Source of the DNA: Undaria pinnatifida
Taxonomy: Eukaryota > Sar > Phaeophyceae > Laminariales > Alariaceae
Direction of reading: 5' to 3'
DNA length: 64,000 nt
Assembly (NCBI GenBank): GCA_012845835.1
Contig: JABAKD010000010.1
Span: 1,917,501-1,981,500, forward strand
The notes under the pieces were generated by a model, which worked only from the letters and a program-made list of their open reading frames with translations, was not told where the DNA came from and ran no database searches. Position 1 is the first letter of the stretch. The number at the start of each line of letters is the position of its first letter. The translations under genes were made by a program, and so were the position numbers. Shown in pieces: positions 46,397 through 57,800 of the stretch.

Positions 46397-47835
46397 CATC
46401 ATATGGAGTTGTTTTCCTTCCGACATGGTGTGTGGTGTGGGGTGGGGTGTCGATTCCTGTTTTTGCCGTGTCCGTCTGGGTGCATCTAATATAACCTGTA
46501 CCTGACGCAGATTTGTTCTTGTATGTTCCGTTTGTTTCGTTTTTTTTTTCCTGGGGGGGGCGCGACAGCAACCGTATTGACATTTGACACTTTTGCTGTA
46601 TTGTCCACGAGAGCAGGGAGCAAGCCACAGGGTGTGCCAGATAGCTGGGTTGCGAATGCAATATGGAGTCAACTTGACACACGACACCTATCACGTGACT
46701 CGAAAATACGTGGAGCGTAATCTCCAGTTATATTTGTATTTACGTTTCAACCATCCGCCGGAGGTTGAAAAAGAACAAAAGAACAGAACAGAGTAGTGTT
46801 GAGGTATTCACTGCCCTGATTCTTCTACAGCAGCAGTGGGAGGTGTTATACCAGGTAAGGCTTAGTTTGGGTAAGCTATTGGTTAACCTTTTGCAAGTGG
46901 TCAAACGGACTAATACCCCACTAATACCTCAGCAAAAGGAGATGGCAGATCGTGTGCAAGGTTCCCGGCTCGATTGCGTAGCAGAAATCTTATGAGAAGC
47001 CCTGATACCTGATACAGATACAGGTACCTCCTTGCAGGTCTCTCTAGTAAGCAGGCCCCACGGTGTTCTCTCGCTTGGGTATCCACAGAAAAGCACTTCG
47101 TGACATTACTTGTGACACGGGGAAACCTAAGCGCTATCAATATCCATGATACAAATCCGTACAAGCAACCGCACCATCTCCCTTTTCCGATACGCGCACG
47201 CCTTCAGAGGCACGTTAAACACTCCTATACCATATCCATATCCTACATCATGCATCCTAAGCATTTGCCACTCCAAGGCAATACCATAGCACTAGCCCAC
47301 CCCGATGAGTCGTTCAACAAGCAGCAATACCCACGATTCGGGGAAGCAAAGGTTCCACGATCTAAATAAAACCTGACTCGAAGGTGCGGCTCTTCAAAAT
47401 CCACTCCCACACTTCTACCCTGTGAGGCTAACAAGCCTCACAAAAATGCCAAAAGCCAAAAACGGAGTACAGGAAACCCAAGGGTAATGGGGAAGTCGAC
47501 AGGCGCGAGAGCTGCCGTCTTCCTCAGATTAACGCGGGGGATGGGAAGAGGGGAAACAGAACAACAAAACGGGTCACTGTCCTATTTTACTGCTTCCCTG
47601 TGCACGATGATAATTTGGTACTGCTCAGTCTTACGTTCTTTCATTATTTCTCAAGATCTGCCTTGATTTCTTTCTGGCTTCTTCATCTCCGTCCGTCTCC
47701 AGCGTGCTCTCTCTTCTTGGTTTTTTTCCTCGTTCCCTCGTTCTTGCCGCAGTTCCTTTTCGTGTGTCCTTGTATTATCGTGCGTCGTGCTCTTGCCACA
47801 TTTTGTTATATCTGATTATCTAATTTCAACCGTAC
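46397..47835. other. No gene seen
   Basis: TACCAGGTA lies at 46849-46857. Reading frames are short and unremarkable. Confidence 0.4.
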
Positions 47836-47912
47836 TGTCCTGTCCTTTCCTTTCCTTTCCTTTCCTTTCCTTTCCTTTCCTTTCCTTTCCTTTCCTTTCC
47901 TTTCTTTTATTT
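47836..47912. repeat. (TTTCC)n microsatellite
   Basis: About 13 near-perfect TTTCC units, then degenerate T/C-rich DNA to about 47960. Confidence 0.9.
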
Positions 47913-48248
47913 TCCTTTCCTTTACTTTCCTTCTCCTTCCTTTCCTTCCTTCGCCGTCCCTTTCAATTTTTGTTTTCTCGGGTGGCTTGTTTTTGTTGTG
48001 CGTTTTCGTACCCGGTACGTTGACATTTTATTTGCTTACTGCTGTACCTCGATTAATTTGCGATGGATTTGGTCCTCTCTGTTCACATCATCAATGATAG
48101 TCGGCGATCACGTGGCTACATATCATATTATGGGTTAAATATTGAGTATCTCCAGGACGAAAAATCAATATGTGCGTTGTGTCTTCATCAAATTAAACCG
48201 TTCAACCGTCCTTAGCTCCATCGGCACGGAATAACTAGCACGAACACT

Positions 48249-48640
48249 GGTTGTTGTTGTTGTTGTTGTTCTTGTTGTTGTCAAACATCTAGAGTCCGTG
48301 GTCACACAGGGTGCTGGAGCCCTAGGAAGTTCCGACAAAACAAATGAAATAAAAATTCGTCCGGGAAATACTACAAACCGCACGACACGAAGAAGGCGCA
48401 CAAGTGAAACGATCCAATGTGCAAACTGAACTCAACTCAACTACGGCGTAGAGTTCCCCCGTTCCCACAACTAACCAACTCGCGGCTACAAACTACAGCG
48501 GTTTGGCTACCTGCACCGTACGAACCGCACGGTAATCGTGAGCACAGACGAACGCGCCCGCTATCTGGAGTGCTGTCAGAGTGACGACCCGCGGGGGTGC
48601 AGTGAAAAAAGAGCAATCGAACCAAAAAAACACTTTACAA
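48249..48640 (-). mobile_element. SINE-like element, family S3, with (CAA)n tail
   Basis: Same sequence and orientation as 57262-57800. On the minus strand it starts near GGTTCGATTGCTC (B-box-like), passes GTGCGGTTCGTACGGTGCAG and CATTGGATC, and ends in a (CAA)n run (48249-48283 as GTT on the plus strand). A 3' microsatellite tail is typical of LINE-mobilised elements. Confidence 0.55.
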
Positions 48641-50229
48641 ATATCGCCCCCGTCTTCCCGGGTTATCTGGCAGGTTGCAGCGCAGCTACGACGCCCGCGC
48701 CTGAAAATAGAAAATTGCGGGGGGTCGTCCCCCATGAAGGGTATACAACTCTACCAAACCTACAAAAATCAGTGACGTAAGTAACATGTTGTACCACTGC
48801 CTCGTATATAAAAAATTGAAAAAAGAAGATCGCTGCTCTCGTGATGATGGTGCGCGTGCGGGTCGTGGGTCTCCGCGTGCCATCCTCCTGCTGTGGTTGT
48901 GTTGGATGCTGATGGGCGGAAATCACACTTTAACGTAAGAACACACACAAACACACACTTCGAGTGTCCGTGTTGTCTCCTTATTAGGGCTGTGAGTTGG
49001 CTGGAGCTCCCGCGCTTAGTTATTACTTGGTTGGCGACATGGCATCGCCAACCAACCAACTGACTTTAGTCCACTAGTCGGCTGCCGGCAGCCAGCCAAC
49101 TAGCCGACTAAAGTCAGGTGAGCAAAGCGCTATTTGGCTTCATTATGCACGCGAAAAGTACACAAAAACGGCACTTATTTAGCACTAGTGGATGCGCCAA
49201 GAGCTGTCGCTCCGTTCACCTGTGCTGCTCAGCCCACAAAAAGAAGAAAAATTGGGGCCAAACTCTGCCAAAATACAGATCTGGAACCACCTCTACCACT
49301 GTAATATTCGTGCACGATATTCCGCAGTTTTGCCATAACTCCGGCGTCATAGCAAATCAGAAAACGCACCACCCTGCGATGGGGTCGCAGGTGCTCTCAC
49401 TACAATAGTGTTGCAACGCGGCAGCAGTTTTGGTGGCCTGTAAGCACTGCGACAGCAGTGCCGCTGAAGTTGAAAAATATGGTTCCAGGTCGTTGAATTT
49501 TCTCCTTCTTATACACTGTGGCCAAGTTATTTTTTACTGCTGTAGCATTGATCAGTGCCACATACCTGGTATGTACTCGTAGCAATTTTTTCATAATTTT
49601 TTTTCTTCTGTGATCTAGCGCTACAACACTGCAACGAAAGTTTTTTTTGTCCACATTTCGTTGTTTTTCGAGGCGCACATCTCTCGCGATTGCGGCGTCT
49701 GTGAGTTGAATAAAAAATCCCACCACCCTGCCACCTTTCCTCCCTGTATATACGAGCACACAGCGAATCTTAGGCGATTTCAGTAACATTTACCACCGCG
49801 ACAGTGACGGTGAAAAATGCCTAAACTGCTGCGCGACTGCTGGGACCATAAGTAGCAACTGCGCAAACAAAACACTACATGGCCGCGGCGCACCGGATTT
49901 CTCCACTTCTAACAAGACAAAGGCCACACCAACTATAGATCAGACTGTACCACGACTTGGTGGGGTTCCCACGGGCGTGGTGTGTCATTTAAAGGATTCA
50001 GTGGGGAGCACGGCGCCGGTGAAAGAGCGCAGAACGCTGGATGACACAGTGCGGGGATATTTTTGACAAAGCCCCGGTTTCAATAATATTTTACGTTATA
50101 GGTTTTATCTCATTTTTCGTTTTGTGGGCAAGGCAACACCGGTGTGTTCGCAGCGAGTTTGGTCTCCTGTCGCGGGGAAATGCGTCCCCCGTACGAAACA
50201 AGCCTTCCTATAATCAAGGAAACCCAAAT
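48641..50229. other. Mixed repeat remnants, no gene
   Basis: A short S4 fragment lies at 48845-48935. A MITE-like palindromic block lies at 48987-49140, with nested stems GTTGGCGA/TCGCCAAC and GCTGCCGGCAGC. TACCTGGTA lies at 49563-49571. The 129-codon minus frame 49400-49789 has no family motif. Confidence 0.4.
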
Positions 50230-50335
50230 ACATAAATTACCTGGAAGTTATTAGTTGGCATCGCCGAAGCTAAGTTATATAACTCGCCAGCTAATAACTA
50301 GCTGGCAACTTGACAGTCAAGTCAGCTCACAGCCT
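50230..50335. mobile_element. MITE remnant (AGCTGGCAA / CTCACAGCC type)
   Basis: AT-rich foldback with TAGTTGGCATC and GCTAATAACTAGCTGGCAAC, ending AAGTCAGCTCACAGCCTGAG. Related to 48987-49140 and 39727-40168. Confidence 0.4.
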
Positions 50336-50845
50336 GAGCGTGTACACATCGTGTGGCCCCTGGGTGCATGCAGTATACGATACACGATGAGATAAGAAGC
50401 GAGCGTTTCAGGTCCGGGAGAGTTCATTGTCCGCTTTCACGCTCTGAATTTGCGGGGGCGCCACGGCGTGACACGTACGTGATATCTGTCCACTACTATC
50501 TTAAGCGCTTCGGTTGTGTTCAAAGGGGAAAAGTGGAGACCGGTGGTATGACGGTATGACGAGTGCAGCATCGGCAAGGGCAAGACGAAGCAGCCCTTTC
50601 TGCTGGCGCAGGGGACGCGTCCGAAATTTAGTCTTGGGAGATGTACAACACGCGCGTGGCTGCATGATACTTGTGCAGCAGTGTACTGCTGCTGTATGTG
50701 CTGTTGCATGCTCTTCCTACTAATATTAATAGATGGTTGATGACATCACAACATCATAATATCACAATAATATCGCACTCGTCGCTTATTAGGTTGCGAT
50801 ACGATACATCGTCGTTTGTACAATACTTCGAAGTATATATTATAA
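50336..50845. other. No feature seen
   Basis: No gene recognised. TACTGCTGCTGTA-like words lie at 50682-50700. Confidence 0.4.
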
Positions 50846-51310
50846 AAAAAAATGAAAATACACTCCAGCTGTGAGATCGAATATTTTGTCGAAACGAGTT
50901 CATGTACGTATTCGCTGGGAGTGTGTGAGATGGGCGTTCGAAGAGCTTTAGGTTCAAGTGCACTTCTAGACGCCTGATGCACAAGAGCCAGATCTCGCTC
51001 GTCGGTCTTCACTCGATCAATACAGATGTGTGAGTGTGCGTTTTCATATGCATCAAGAGCAGAATTGAGATCGCTTCGGAATAGTAGTGGCGATCGACGT
51101 CCACCGCATGTTTCATCATGACTCGACAGCACTATGAATAACAACCCCAGCATCAGGCCTGGGCTAGACCTCCGCTGGCCTGCCACACATCCAGGGAGTA
51201 CACAGGAAGTATCACTTGCGTACAAACCCGGTGGACCCAAGTAGCCCACTCCAAAAGTTAACTCACGATCCTTTTGGGTCCATCTCACACCTCAAGTGCG
51301 TGCTTTTCAT
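50846..51310. mobile_element. Short family-T element with both ends
   Basis: The left end ATGAAAATACACTCCAGCTG (from 50851) and the right end (CATCTCACACCTCAAGTGCG, to 51310) are inverted relative to each other, 460 bp apart. TACCTGGTA follows the right end at 51322-51330. The interior (50905-51280) has an open minus frame without known motifs. Confidence 0.5.
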
Positions 51311-51319
51311 TGTATTAAA

Positions 51320-51711
51320 TGTACCTGGTACACTTCTAAGGGGAGTCGTTGACCTATATACCCTGCGCGATCGGAGTATCACGCACAGCTTGCAATTGAG
51401 TTCCGACAAAATCTTCGGTCTCACAGCTGGAGCGTATTTATATTTTTATAACGTACTGCTTTTCATTGTACCTGGTACACTTCTAAGGGGAGTCGTTGAC
51501 CTATATACCCTGCGCGATCGGAGTATCACGCACAGCTTGCAATTGAGTTCCGACAAAATCTTCGGTCTCACAGCTGGAGCGTATTTTTAGAGGACAGACA
51601 CCCAGCAATACGCGCGATCGGAGTATAATCTACGTCACACACAGCTTGCAAAAATGAGTTTCAATGAAATCTTCGATCTCACACCTGGAATGTATTTTCA
51701 TATTTTATAAA
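51320..51711 (-). repeat. Tandem family-T ends with TACCTGGTA
   Basis: A unit starting TACCTGGTACACTTCTAAGG is repeated at 51322 and 51469 (147-bp period), each ending TCTCACAGCTGGAGCGTATT. A third right end follows at about 51600-51705. Confidence 0.75.
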
Positions 51712-52340
51712 AATTAAAATACACTCCAGCTGTGAGATCGAAGATTTCGTCGAAACTCATCTTTGCAAGCTGTGTGTGATACTCCGATCGCGCGCATTAC
51801 GAGTTGTGTGTCCTCATTAAGGATATAGGTCGGCGACTCCCCTTACAGCTACATTGTAGCTATCAGGGTCAATAGGATGATTTTAGTCAGTCTGTGCGCG
51901 GAAACTATAAAACCCGTTTCTGAGGGGGACAAAATCTGACAGCTGTGAAGGGAAAGGGGGGGGCCTGGTTTTGATCAAAAGCGAGCGGGTTTGGAGGGGG
52001 GCGGGGGGGGGGGGGGGGGGGGGAAGGGGCAATTTGTGCATGTAAGCTATAAATCCTTTCGAGGGGATAAATCTGACGGTTTTGGCACCAGTATATTATT
52101 GGGGGCGGGGGGGGGGCGGGGGGGGGGGGTTGGGGCGGGGGGGGGGTTGGGGCGGGGGGGGGGGGGGGGGCAGCTCGATATGTGCCTGGAAACTATACAT
52201 TATTTCGAGGGGATAAATGTGACATTTTTGGAAATAATACATCAGTTTATCGTGTATATCCTGGGGCAAGTCGTACAATCAGTGAGTAAAGAGAGGGTGG
52301 AGTGTTCGAGGGGGTGGGGTTGGGATGGGTTGGGGGGGGA
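51712..52340 (+). mobile_element. Complex G-run element, second copy
   Basis: Direct copy of the 27420-28090 arrangement: a family-T end, then units near 51900, 52042 and 52188 related to GGAAACTATA, separated by long G-rich tracts (52000-52024, 52095-52170). Confidence 0.7.
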
Positions 52341-52605
52341 AGGGTGATATACCTGCGCCTCGAAGCTTTCACAGCTAAAAGGTGTCTGCTATTTTCTACT
52401 TGGTGTGTGGCGTCCAGTGCTCGTCAGATCAACGGCCTGATATCAACGAAATACTAACTACTGGTTTAGACTTAACGTCTGTGTGTTGTCTTCACATTAA
52501 CCGTTCTTTCTACCATACAATTGTATATATCCAACGACATGAGCAGTACACCCAGAGTCCGTGCTGATTCTTCATGCTACAAGAAGAGAGGTACAAATTG
52601 TGTGG
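52341..52605. other. S4 short repeat region
   Basis: 52485-52575 carries the S4 word set (TCTTCACATTAACCGTTCTT, CCAGAGTCCGT) in the orientation also seen at 59963-60035. The opposite orientation is at 54465-54545 and 55025-55095. Confidence 0.5.
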
Positions 52606-53402
52606 TCAGGCCATTTCTTATGCAGTCGGATTCCGCCAGTCGAAAGCGGCCCTTTTCGACTGGACTTTTTTTCGACTGGATTCTTCTGGTCCTTCTTCTT
52701 ATCGTTAGTCGACTTGATTTTATAGTTTTGGTGCTCTTCCTAGAGGCGGTTGGTGTGAGGGAGTACTGCTGTACAGCAGTCGAAATCGGTTGGCAGCTCT
52801 GTGCCTCGCGCTTTCTTCGCGAGCAACGGCTCGACGAACCCTTGTCCCAGCAAGTTGGTGGCTTTGGGCTTAGCCGAAAGCCGCCAAAGCTACGTTCGTG
52901 GAGTTGCACTTAGCCGAGAGCCGCCAAAGCTTCGTACAGCAGGCGCAGCCGTTGTTGGCAGCATGGGATCGAGACCGCGCGCTGCTGCCGTCGTGTGATA
53001 CACGCTGCTGGCGAGCAAAACTAGGAATGCGCCACGCTGACTTGCTACGAGAAGCAACAGCTGGGATAGCCAAGCCAGCGTCAGCGCCTTGTATGATACT
53101 GCAGTGTGGTACCTGGTATAGGTGTGTGGCCGTGTGGCCGTGTGGGTGTGTGTTTGGTGGTGGGATGAGCGATGCGATCGGTTAAAAAAACACGTGTAAA
53201 ACTTTTTCGACAGAGTTTTTCGACTGAAGGATCCAGTCGAAAAAGTCGAGTTTTTCGACTGGATCCGCCAGTCGGAATTCTCAGTCGAAAAAAGTTGAGT
53301 CGAAAAAGCCCTTTTTCGACTGAGTAAGAAAGCCCGGTGTGAGCTTCAGTCGAAAAAGGCCGTTTTCGACTGACAAATCCGACTGCATAAAAAATCGCCT
53401 CA
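52606..53402. mobile_element. Fold-back element rich in CAGTCGAAAA / TTTTCGACTG
   Basis: The ends are inverted copies over about 60 bp; TTATGCAGTCGGATT at 52618-52632 pairs perfectly with 53376-53390. Ten or more copies of CAGTCGAAA or its complement cluster at both ends (52634-52690, 53206-53370) and can stack into nested hairpins. The middle has a roughly 41-bp tandem (CTTAGCCGARAGCCGCCAAA at about 52868 and 52909). No transposase and no target duplication were seen. Confidence 0.7.
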
Positions 53403-53919
53403 CTTACTGCTGTGAAGTAGAGTAAACCAAACAGTCCGAATTCATCAAGGTAAAGCAAGTGAAGTACTAGCGTACCGGGTACGAGAACACAACAAAACAA
53501 GCCAGAGCATAAACAAAGAAAATAATAAAGAAAAAAGAAAAGAAAACACTGCAATTGCTGACAAAAAACTGCTGGCTCGTACAAAAAACTGGCATCATCC
53601 AAGTTCGGCGGTTAAAATCAGCATACCAGGGGTACTTACATACAAGTTTTTTTTTTTTTCTCCTGTTGCGTCCGTGTGAGGGTCGATGTTCTACTGATGC
53701 TTCTGCCCGATGACGCTTTTCTTGCCCTTGTGTACGGGTGGTCAGTTACGTTACTCGTATAATAAGATCATTCTTGGTCGATCTCACAGCTGAAGCGTAA
53801 TTTCATGTTTTTAATAATACTGTTTCGTCGCGATTGTACTGGTAATATATCCAACCACTAGAAACAGAGTACTGGCAATCAACAGAAATTGGATTGAAGT
53901 GGTTCACTTTTAATCTGCA
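53403..53919. other. No gene seen
   Basis: A family-T end (GATCTCACAGCTGAAGCGTA) lies at about 53778-53800. Otherwise nothing. Confidence 0.45.
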
Positions 53920-54105
53920 GCTCAACTCGTAAGAGGTTTTACGTTAGCAACCTTCTGGGAAAGCTGTGGTCAAAGGTATCTTCCCTTCTTCCCCCCGATG
54001 CCTCCCCTCATTCTTATCGCGCACAGGGTTCAGCATTCCCACTTTCAGCTTTCGGCCTGTCGATTTGTAAGACGGAGTCCCTTGTGCCATTCCAACCTAC
54101 AACCT
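53920..54105 (-). mobile_element. SINE S1-related fragment
   Basis: Tail half only (TCTTCCCTTCTTCCCCCCGA, TTATCGCGCACAGGGTTCAG), diverged. Confidence 0.5.
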
Positions 54106-54586
54106 CGATCCCAATACTTTATATATTATAAAACTATTTTACCGCCAGCTGTGATTTCGACATTTCTACGCGGCCTACTTTTGGACCACCCGCTACGCCG
54201 GCTATTGTATTAATATCAACATCAAGATCGGCGCGCCCAGAAGATCGCTGAGGATAAAAGCTCTTACGAGTTGAGCTGGAGAGTAAAAGTGACAACAAAA
54301 ATAATTTACAAATAAATAAAAGTCTACCAGGCACACATCCAAACGAAACATATCTACACGTTGTCGGATAGCACACGGTATAAATTAAAACGTGCTCGAA
54401 CGTATTCATACTATTATAGTAGGTACCGATACTGCTGTATGAAAAAAAAACGCATTGGCTGCCTAGGATGAATAATCGGCACGGACTCTGGGTGTGCTGA
54501 TGTCGTTGGGTAGAAAGAACGGTTTGGTGTGAAGACAACACACACATCATTGCATCATTGTATCGTACCTGGTACCTGATACCAGG
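54106..54586. other. S4 fragment and motif pair
   Basis: S4 lies at 54465-54545. Two TACCWGGTA palindromes 5 bp apart lie at 54566-54574 and 54580-54588, directly before the truncated SINE. Confidence 0.5.
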
Positions 54587-54725
54587 TATGTACAACCCTC
54601 GATGAAAATTCGACGAGCAGTGGGATTGCTGAACCCGTATGCGCGATAAAAAATGAGAGCAAGAACCGTGGGGAAGGGACGACACCTGTGACCACGGCTT
54701 GTCCAGAAGCTAGAACGTAGATGTG
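54587..54725 (+). mobile_element. 5'-truncated SINE S1
   Basis: Contains CGACGAGCAGTGGGATTGCT, GCGCGATAAAA and GACGACACCTGTGACCACGG. The tRNA-like head is missing. Confidence 0.7.
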
Positions 54726-56062
54726 TGTGTATGAAACAATACCGAAAATATGGCTGACGGCTGATTGAACATACATACCATACACATACGAACAAGGATT
54801 TATTGTGATCATTTTTACTATTTCTTTCTTATTATCGTTATATTTTTCCTCTTTTTTTCCCTTTTGTTGCAAATAGTCTGGGGTGCTTGGCTTGCATCGT
54901 TTTCATCCGCGTGTTCATTGCGGTTTATTGCATGGCCAAACCACCTACCTGTATTTGCGATGATGTGTATCTCTGTTCCGTAGTTTGTGACCACCGCAGT
55001 AGCAGATCGTCTCTCCAGGCTAGGAGGTATCGGCACGGACACTGGTTGTGCCGGATGCAGATGGGTGTTGGAAATATCAGTTTAATGTAAAGAACGCACT
55101 CTCCAGCTCAACTCGCAAGGGCCATTTTTCAACTCGTTAGGGTCAATTTCAACGATTAAAAAAAATCCAGTTTGGAAAAAAAAATCCAAATCGGATTTGA
55201 CATAGCGAAAAAAAAATTATTTGCTTCCTATCAAGGAAAGCGCGCATTGTTCTTAAAATATGTGGGGAACCGAAATGACGCAGTAAGTCACACAACGCCC
55301 TGCTGACCTGTGACGAACACCGAGGAGAGTAGACAAGAGCGACGGCTTGCGTCGTCGCGTGCGCGCCGCTGCCAGCCTCTCCTTTCTCAGCCCAGGCTTG
55401 AAAGCCATCACCCTCAGGGTCTCTTGGGCGGGCGGAGGGAGCCTCAAAACGCCTCGCGCGGAGTAGAGACGGTGATGAAGCTATAAAATTATTGAGAACG
55501 TTTCATACTCGTGTTTTTCGCTCCTTGCGTCGGTTTTCGTGCAGCTTGGCCGAGCGAGGTGGTTGAAAAATTGGGCTCGCGGCCGCCATGATCTTTTCGG
55601 AGGCGCCAACGTCGGGGTACAATGTTCTACGGTCTGTAGGCGCGGGCGCGGCTATTGCTTCAGTCACCTCTAGCGGAAGTTTGCGGTTTATCGCCTCGAC
55701 AGTGGTCAACGTGGCCGAACATCAAGAATCAAAAATCGCGCCTGGCCGCCCCAGGTGTGTTGTCCCACCGCGAACATGGCACGTGAATTTGGGCCAACTC
55801 CCAAATTGGACTTGGATTTCTCCCCCAAAAAGTATACCTGGTATTATAAAAAATGAAAAATACACTTCAGCTGTGAGACCCCAAAAGTATATATGTCAAG
55901 ACTTGTAATTTTTAGCGTTCAATTCAAATTTCTTTTACCCCGAAATCGGATTATTTGATTATTTGATCATTTTGCGTGTCTAGAGTCGAGACCAACCAAA
56001 ATCCAAATTAGGTTTCACATTTGTTCCACATTGGATTTTTTTTTAATCGTTAAAACGGGCCC
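54726..56062. other. Unassigned, includes a GC-rich island
   Basis: S4 lies at 55025-55095. A GC-rich island lies at 55253-55790, with an ATG on each strand in good context (plus 55588, minus 55590). Neither frame matches a family I know. A family-T left end with TACCTGGTA lies at 55835-55880. Confidence 0.4.
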
Positions 56063-56310
56063 TTCGTAAGAGGTTTCGTCCTCAGCGGCCTTCTGCAAAG
56101 AAACAAGCCGTGGTCTCAGGTGTCTTCTCTCCCCGATACGTGCGTTCGTTTTTATCGCGCTTAAGGTTCAGCATTCCCATTTTTCAGCTCGTCGATTTTC
56201 ATCGAATTTGGCTACGAGTACCTCGCGCTCTCCCGTTCTCCGCTCGTCAATTTTATAAGCACTTGGTGAGACTTCGACCCACGATCTTCGACTGACCATG
56301 GACGAGGTAG
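56063..56310 (-). mobile_element. SINE S1-related, diverged
   Basis: Shares GTGGTCTCAGGTGTCTTCTC, TTTTATCGCGC and GTTCAGCATTCCCA with S1. Confidence 0.5.
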
Positions 56311-56342
56311 AGATTCACCAACTTCTCCATCGGTGACACCAC

Positions 56343-56651
56343 TTTTTTTTTTTTTTTTCGCACACTTCTACTTTCCAGCTGCTGGACAAGCCGTGGTCGC
56401 AGGTGTCGTCCCTTCTTCCCCCCGGTTCTTGCCTTCGATTTTCATCGCGCATAGGGTTCAGCAATCCCACTGCTCGTCGATTTTGCATCGAGTGTTGCTA
56501 ACTCACGCTCTCGCGCTTTCCGCAAGTCAGTTTGTGTGCAAGAAAAAGTCCCCACGAATTTACACGCGTATGCACTCGCGGGGATTCGAACTCACGAAAC
56601 TGACCTATACCAGGCTCGAGGAAAACCTGACACGCCACCGGGGCGACCGGC
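56343..56651 (-). mobile_element. tRNA-derived SINE S1, full length
   Basis: Minus strand: a head with GGTCGCCCCGGTGGCGTGTC, a B-box near 56580 (GAGTTCGAATCCCC), and a poly(A) tail seen as the T run 56343-56358. Confidence 0.8.
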
Positions 56652-57261
56652 TTTCCACATGCCAGGCACCAGGTACGTATGGGAGCATTTGCGATCTCCA
56701 GTCGTGACAACCGATATCTATTAGTCTAGTCTAGACTCCTCGTGCATAATTTATACATTCATACAAGTTCGAGATCTGCCTTTGTTTACGACAACGGATA
56801 AGGACATGCAGATTTTGTAAGCATAGCTTGCTTTGCCGCTGTTACTTGCATGGGTGCACTCGCACTAACTATGCGTTGACGGGGGCGAAAGGGTCAACTA
56901 CACGTGAAATGTCGGACGATTTTTGCTAAGATGAACTCCATACTACCAAACAAAATTGGTCGACCTCACAGCTGAAGCGTATTTTCGTTTTTTAAATAAT
57001 AATACTTAAGTACGAAAAATTTCCTAAAAAGCGGGTTGGGGTCGCCGCGTGGGCACCTGCCGCAAGAACATGGCTCACCGGCTCACCACATTCACTCCTT
57101 ACGCGACCCCTCCAGCTCCCCCCCTCCCCCCTCTTAGCCTAACCGACATATGATATACCTCGATCGGGAGTATTTGTAATACAGTAGTCTAGAAACAAAA
57201 GTAGAAACTGGGGCAGTGTACGTACGTACCGGCGGGTTCCGGTTACGGGTATGTTAGAATA
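56652..57261. other. No gene seen
   Basis: A family-T right end lies at 56962-56985. Otherwise nothing is recognised. Confidence 0.4.
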
Positions 57262-57274
57262 TTGTTGTTGTTGC

Positions 57275-57319
<45 letters not shown>

Positions 57320-57321
57320 AG

Positions 57322-57355
<34 letters not shown>

Positions 57356-57800
57356 AGTTGTTGTTGTTGTTGTCGCACATAAATTCTTCTAAAAAAATCT
57401 ATCAATAAAGTCCTGCTGGAGCCCTAGGAAGATCCGAAAATCAAATGAAGTCAAAAGTTCGTCCGGAAAATACTACGCTTTCCCACCTAGAACGCACGAT
57501 ACGAAGAAGGCGAACAACGTCAGGTGACATGATCCAATGTGCAAACTGAACTCACATGTCCGCGGGCATCCACTCAACTACAGCATCAGTTGTACAGCAT
57601 AGTTCCCCCGTTCCCACGACTAACCAGCTCGCGGCTACAAACTACCGCAGTTGCTGTCTGGGGTGCTGTCTGCACCGTACGAACCGCACGGACCGTGGTA
57701 ATCGTGAGAACAGACGAACACGCCTGCCTGCTGTCTGGAGTGCTGTCGGGGTGATGACCCGCGGCATGCAGTGAAAAAAGAGCAATCGAACCAAAAATAT
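57262..57800 (-). mobile_element. SINE-like element S3 with long (CAA)n tail
   Basis: Second copy of S3. The tail is 57262-57373, about 37 TTG triplets on the plus strand with a few changes. The body (57411-57800) matches 48308-48640. The glutamine-rich frame across the tail is an artefact of the triplet run. Confidence 0.55.

Noticed and set aside
50746-51288. 180-codon minus-strand protein gene
   Set aside because: The last third is the family-T terminal repeat. The remainder matches nothing I know.
57139-57405. Polyglutamine protein
   Set aside because: Produced by the (TTG)n tail of repeat S3 read on the minus strand.
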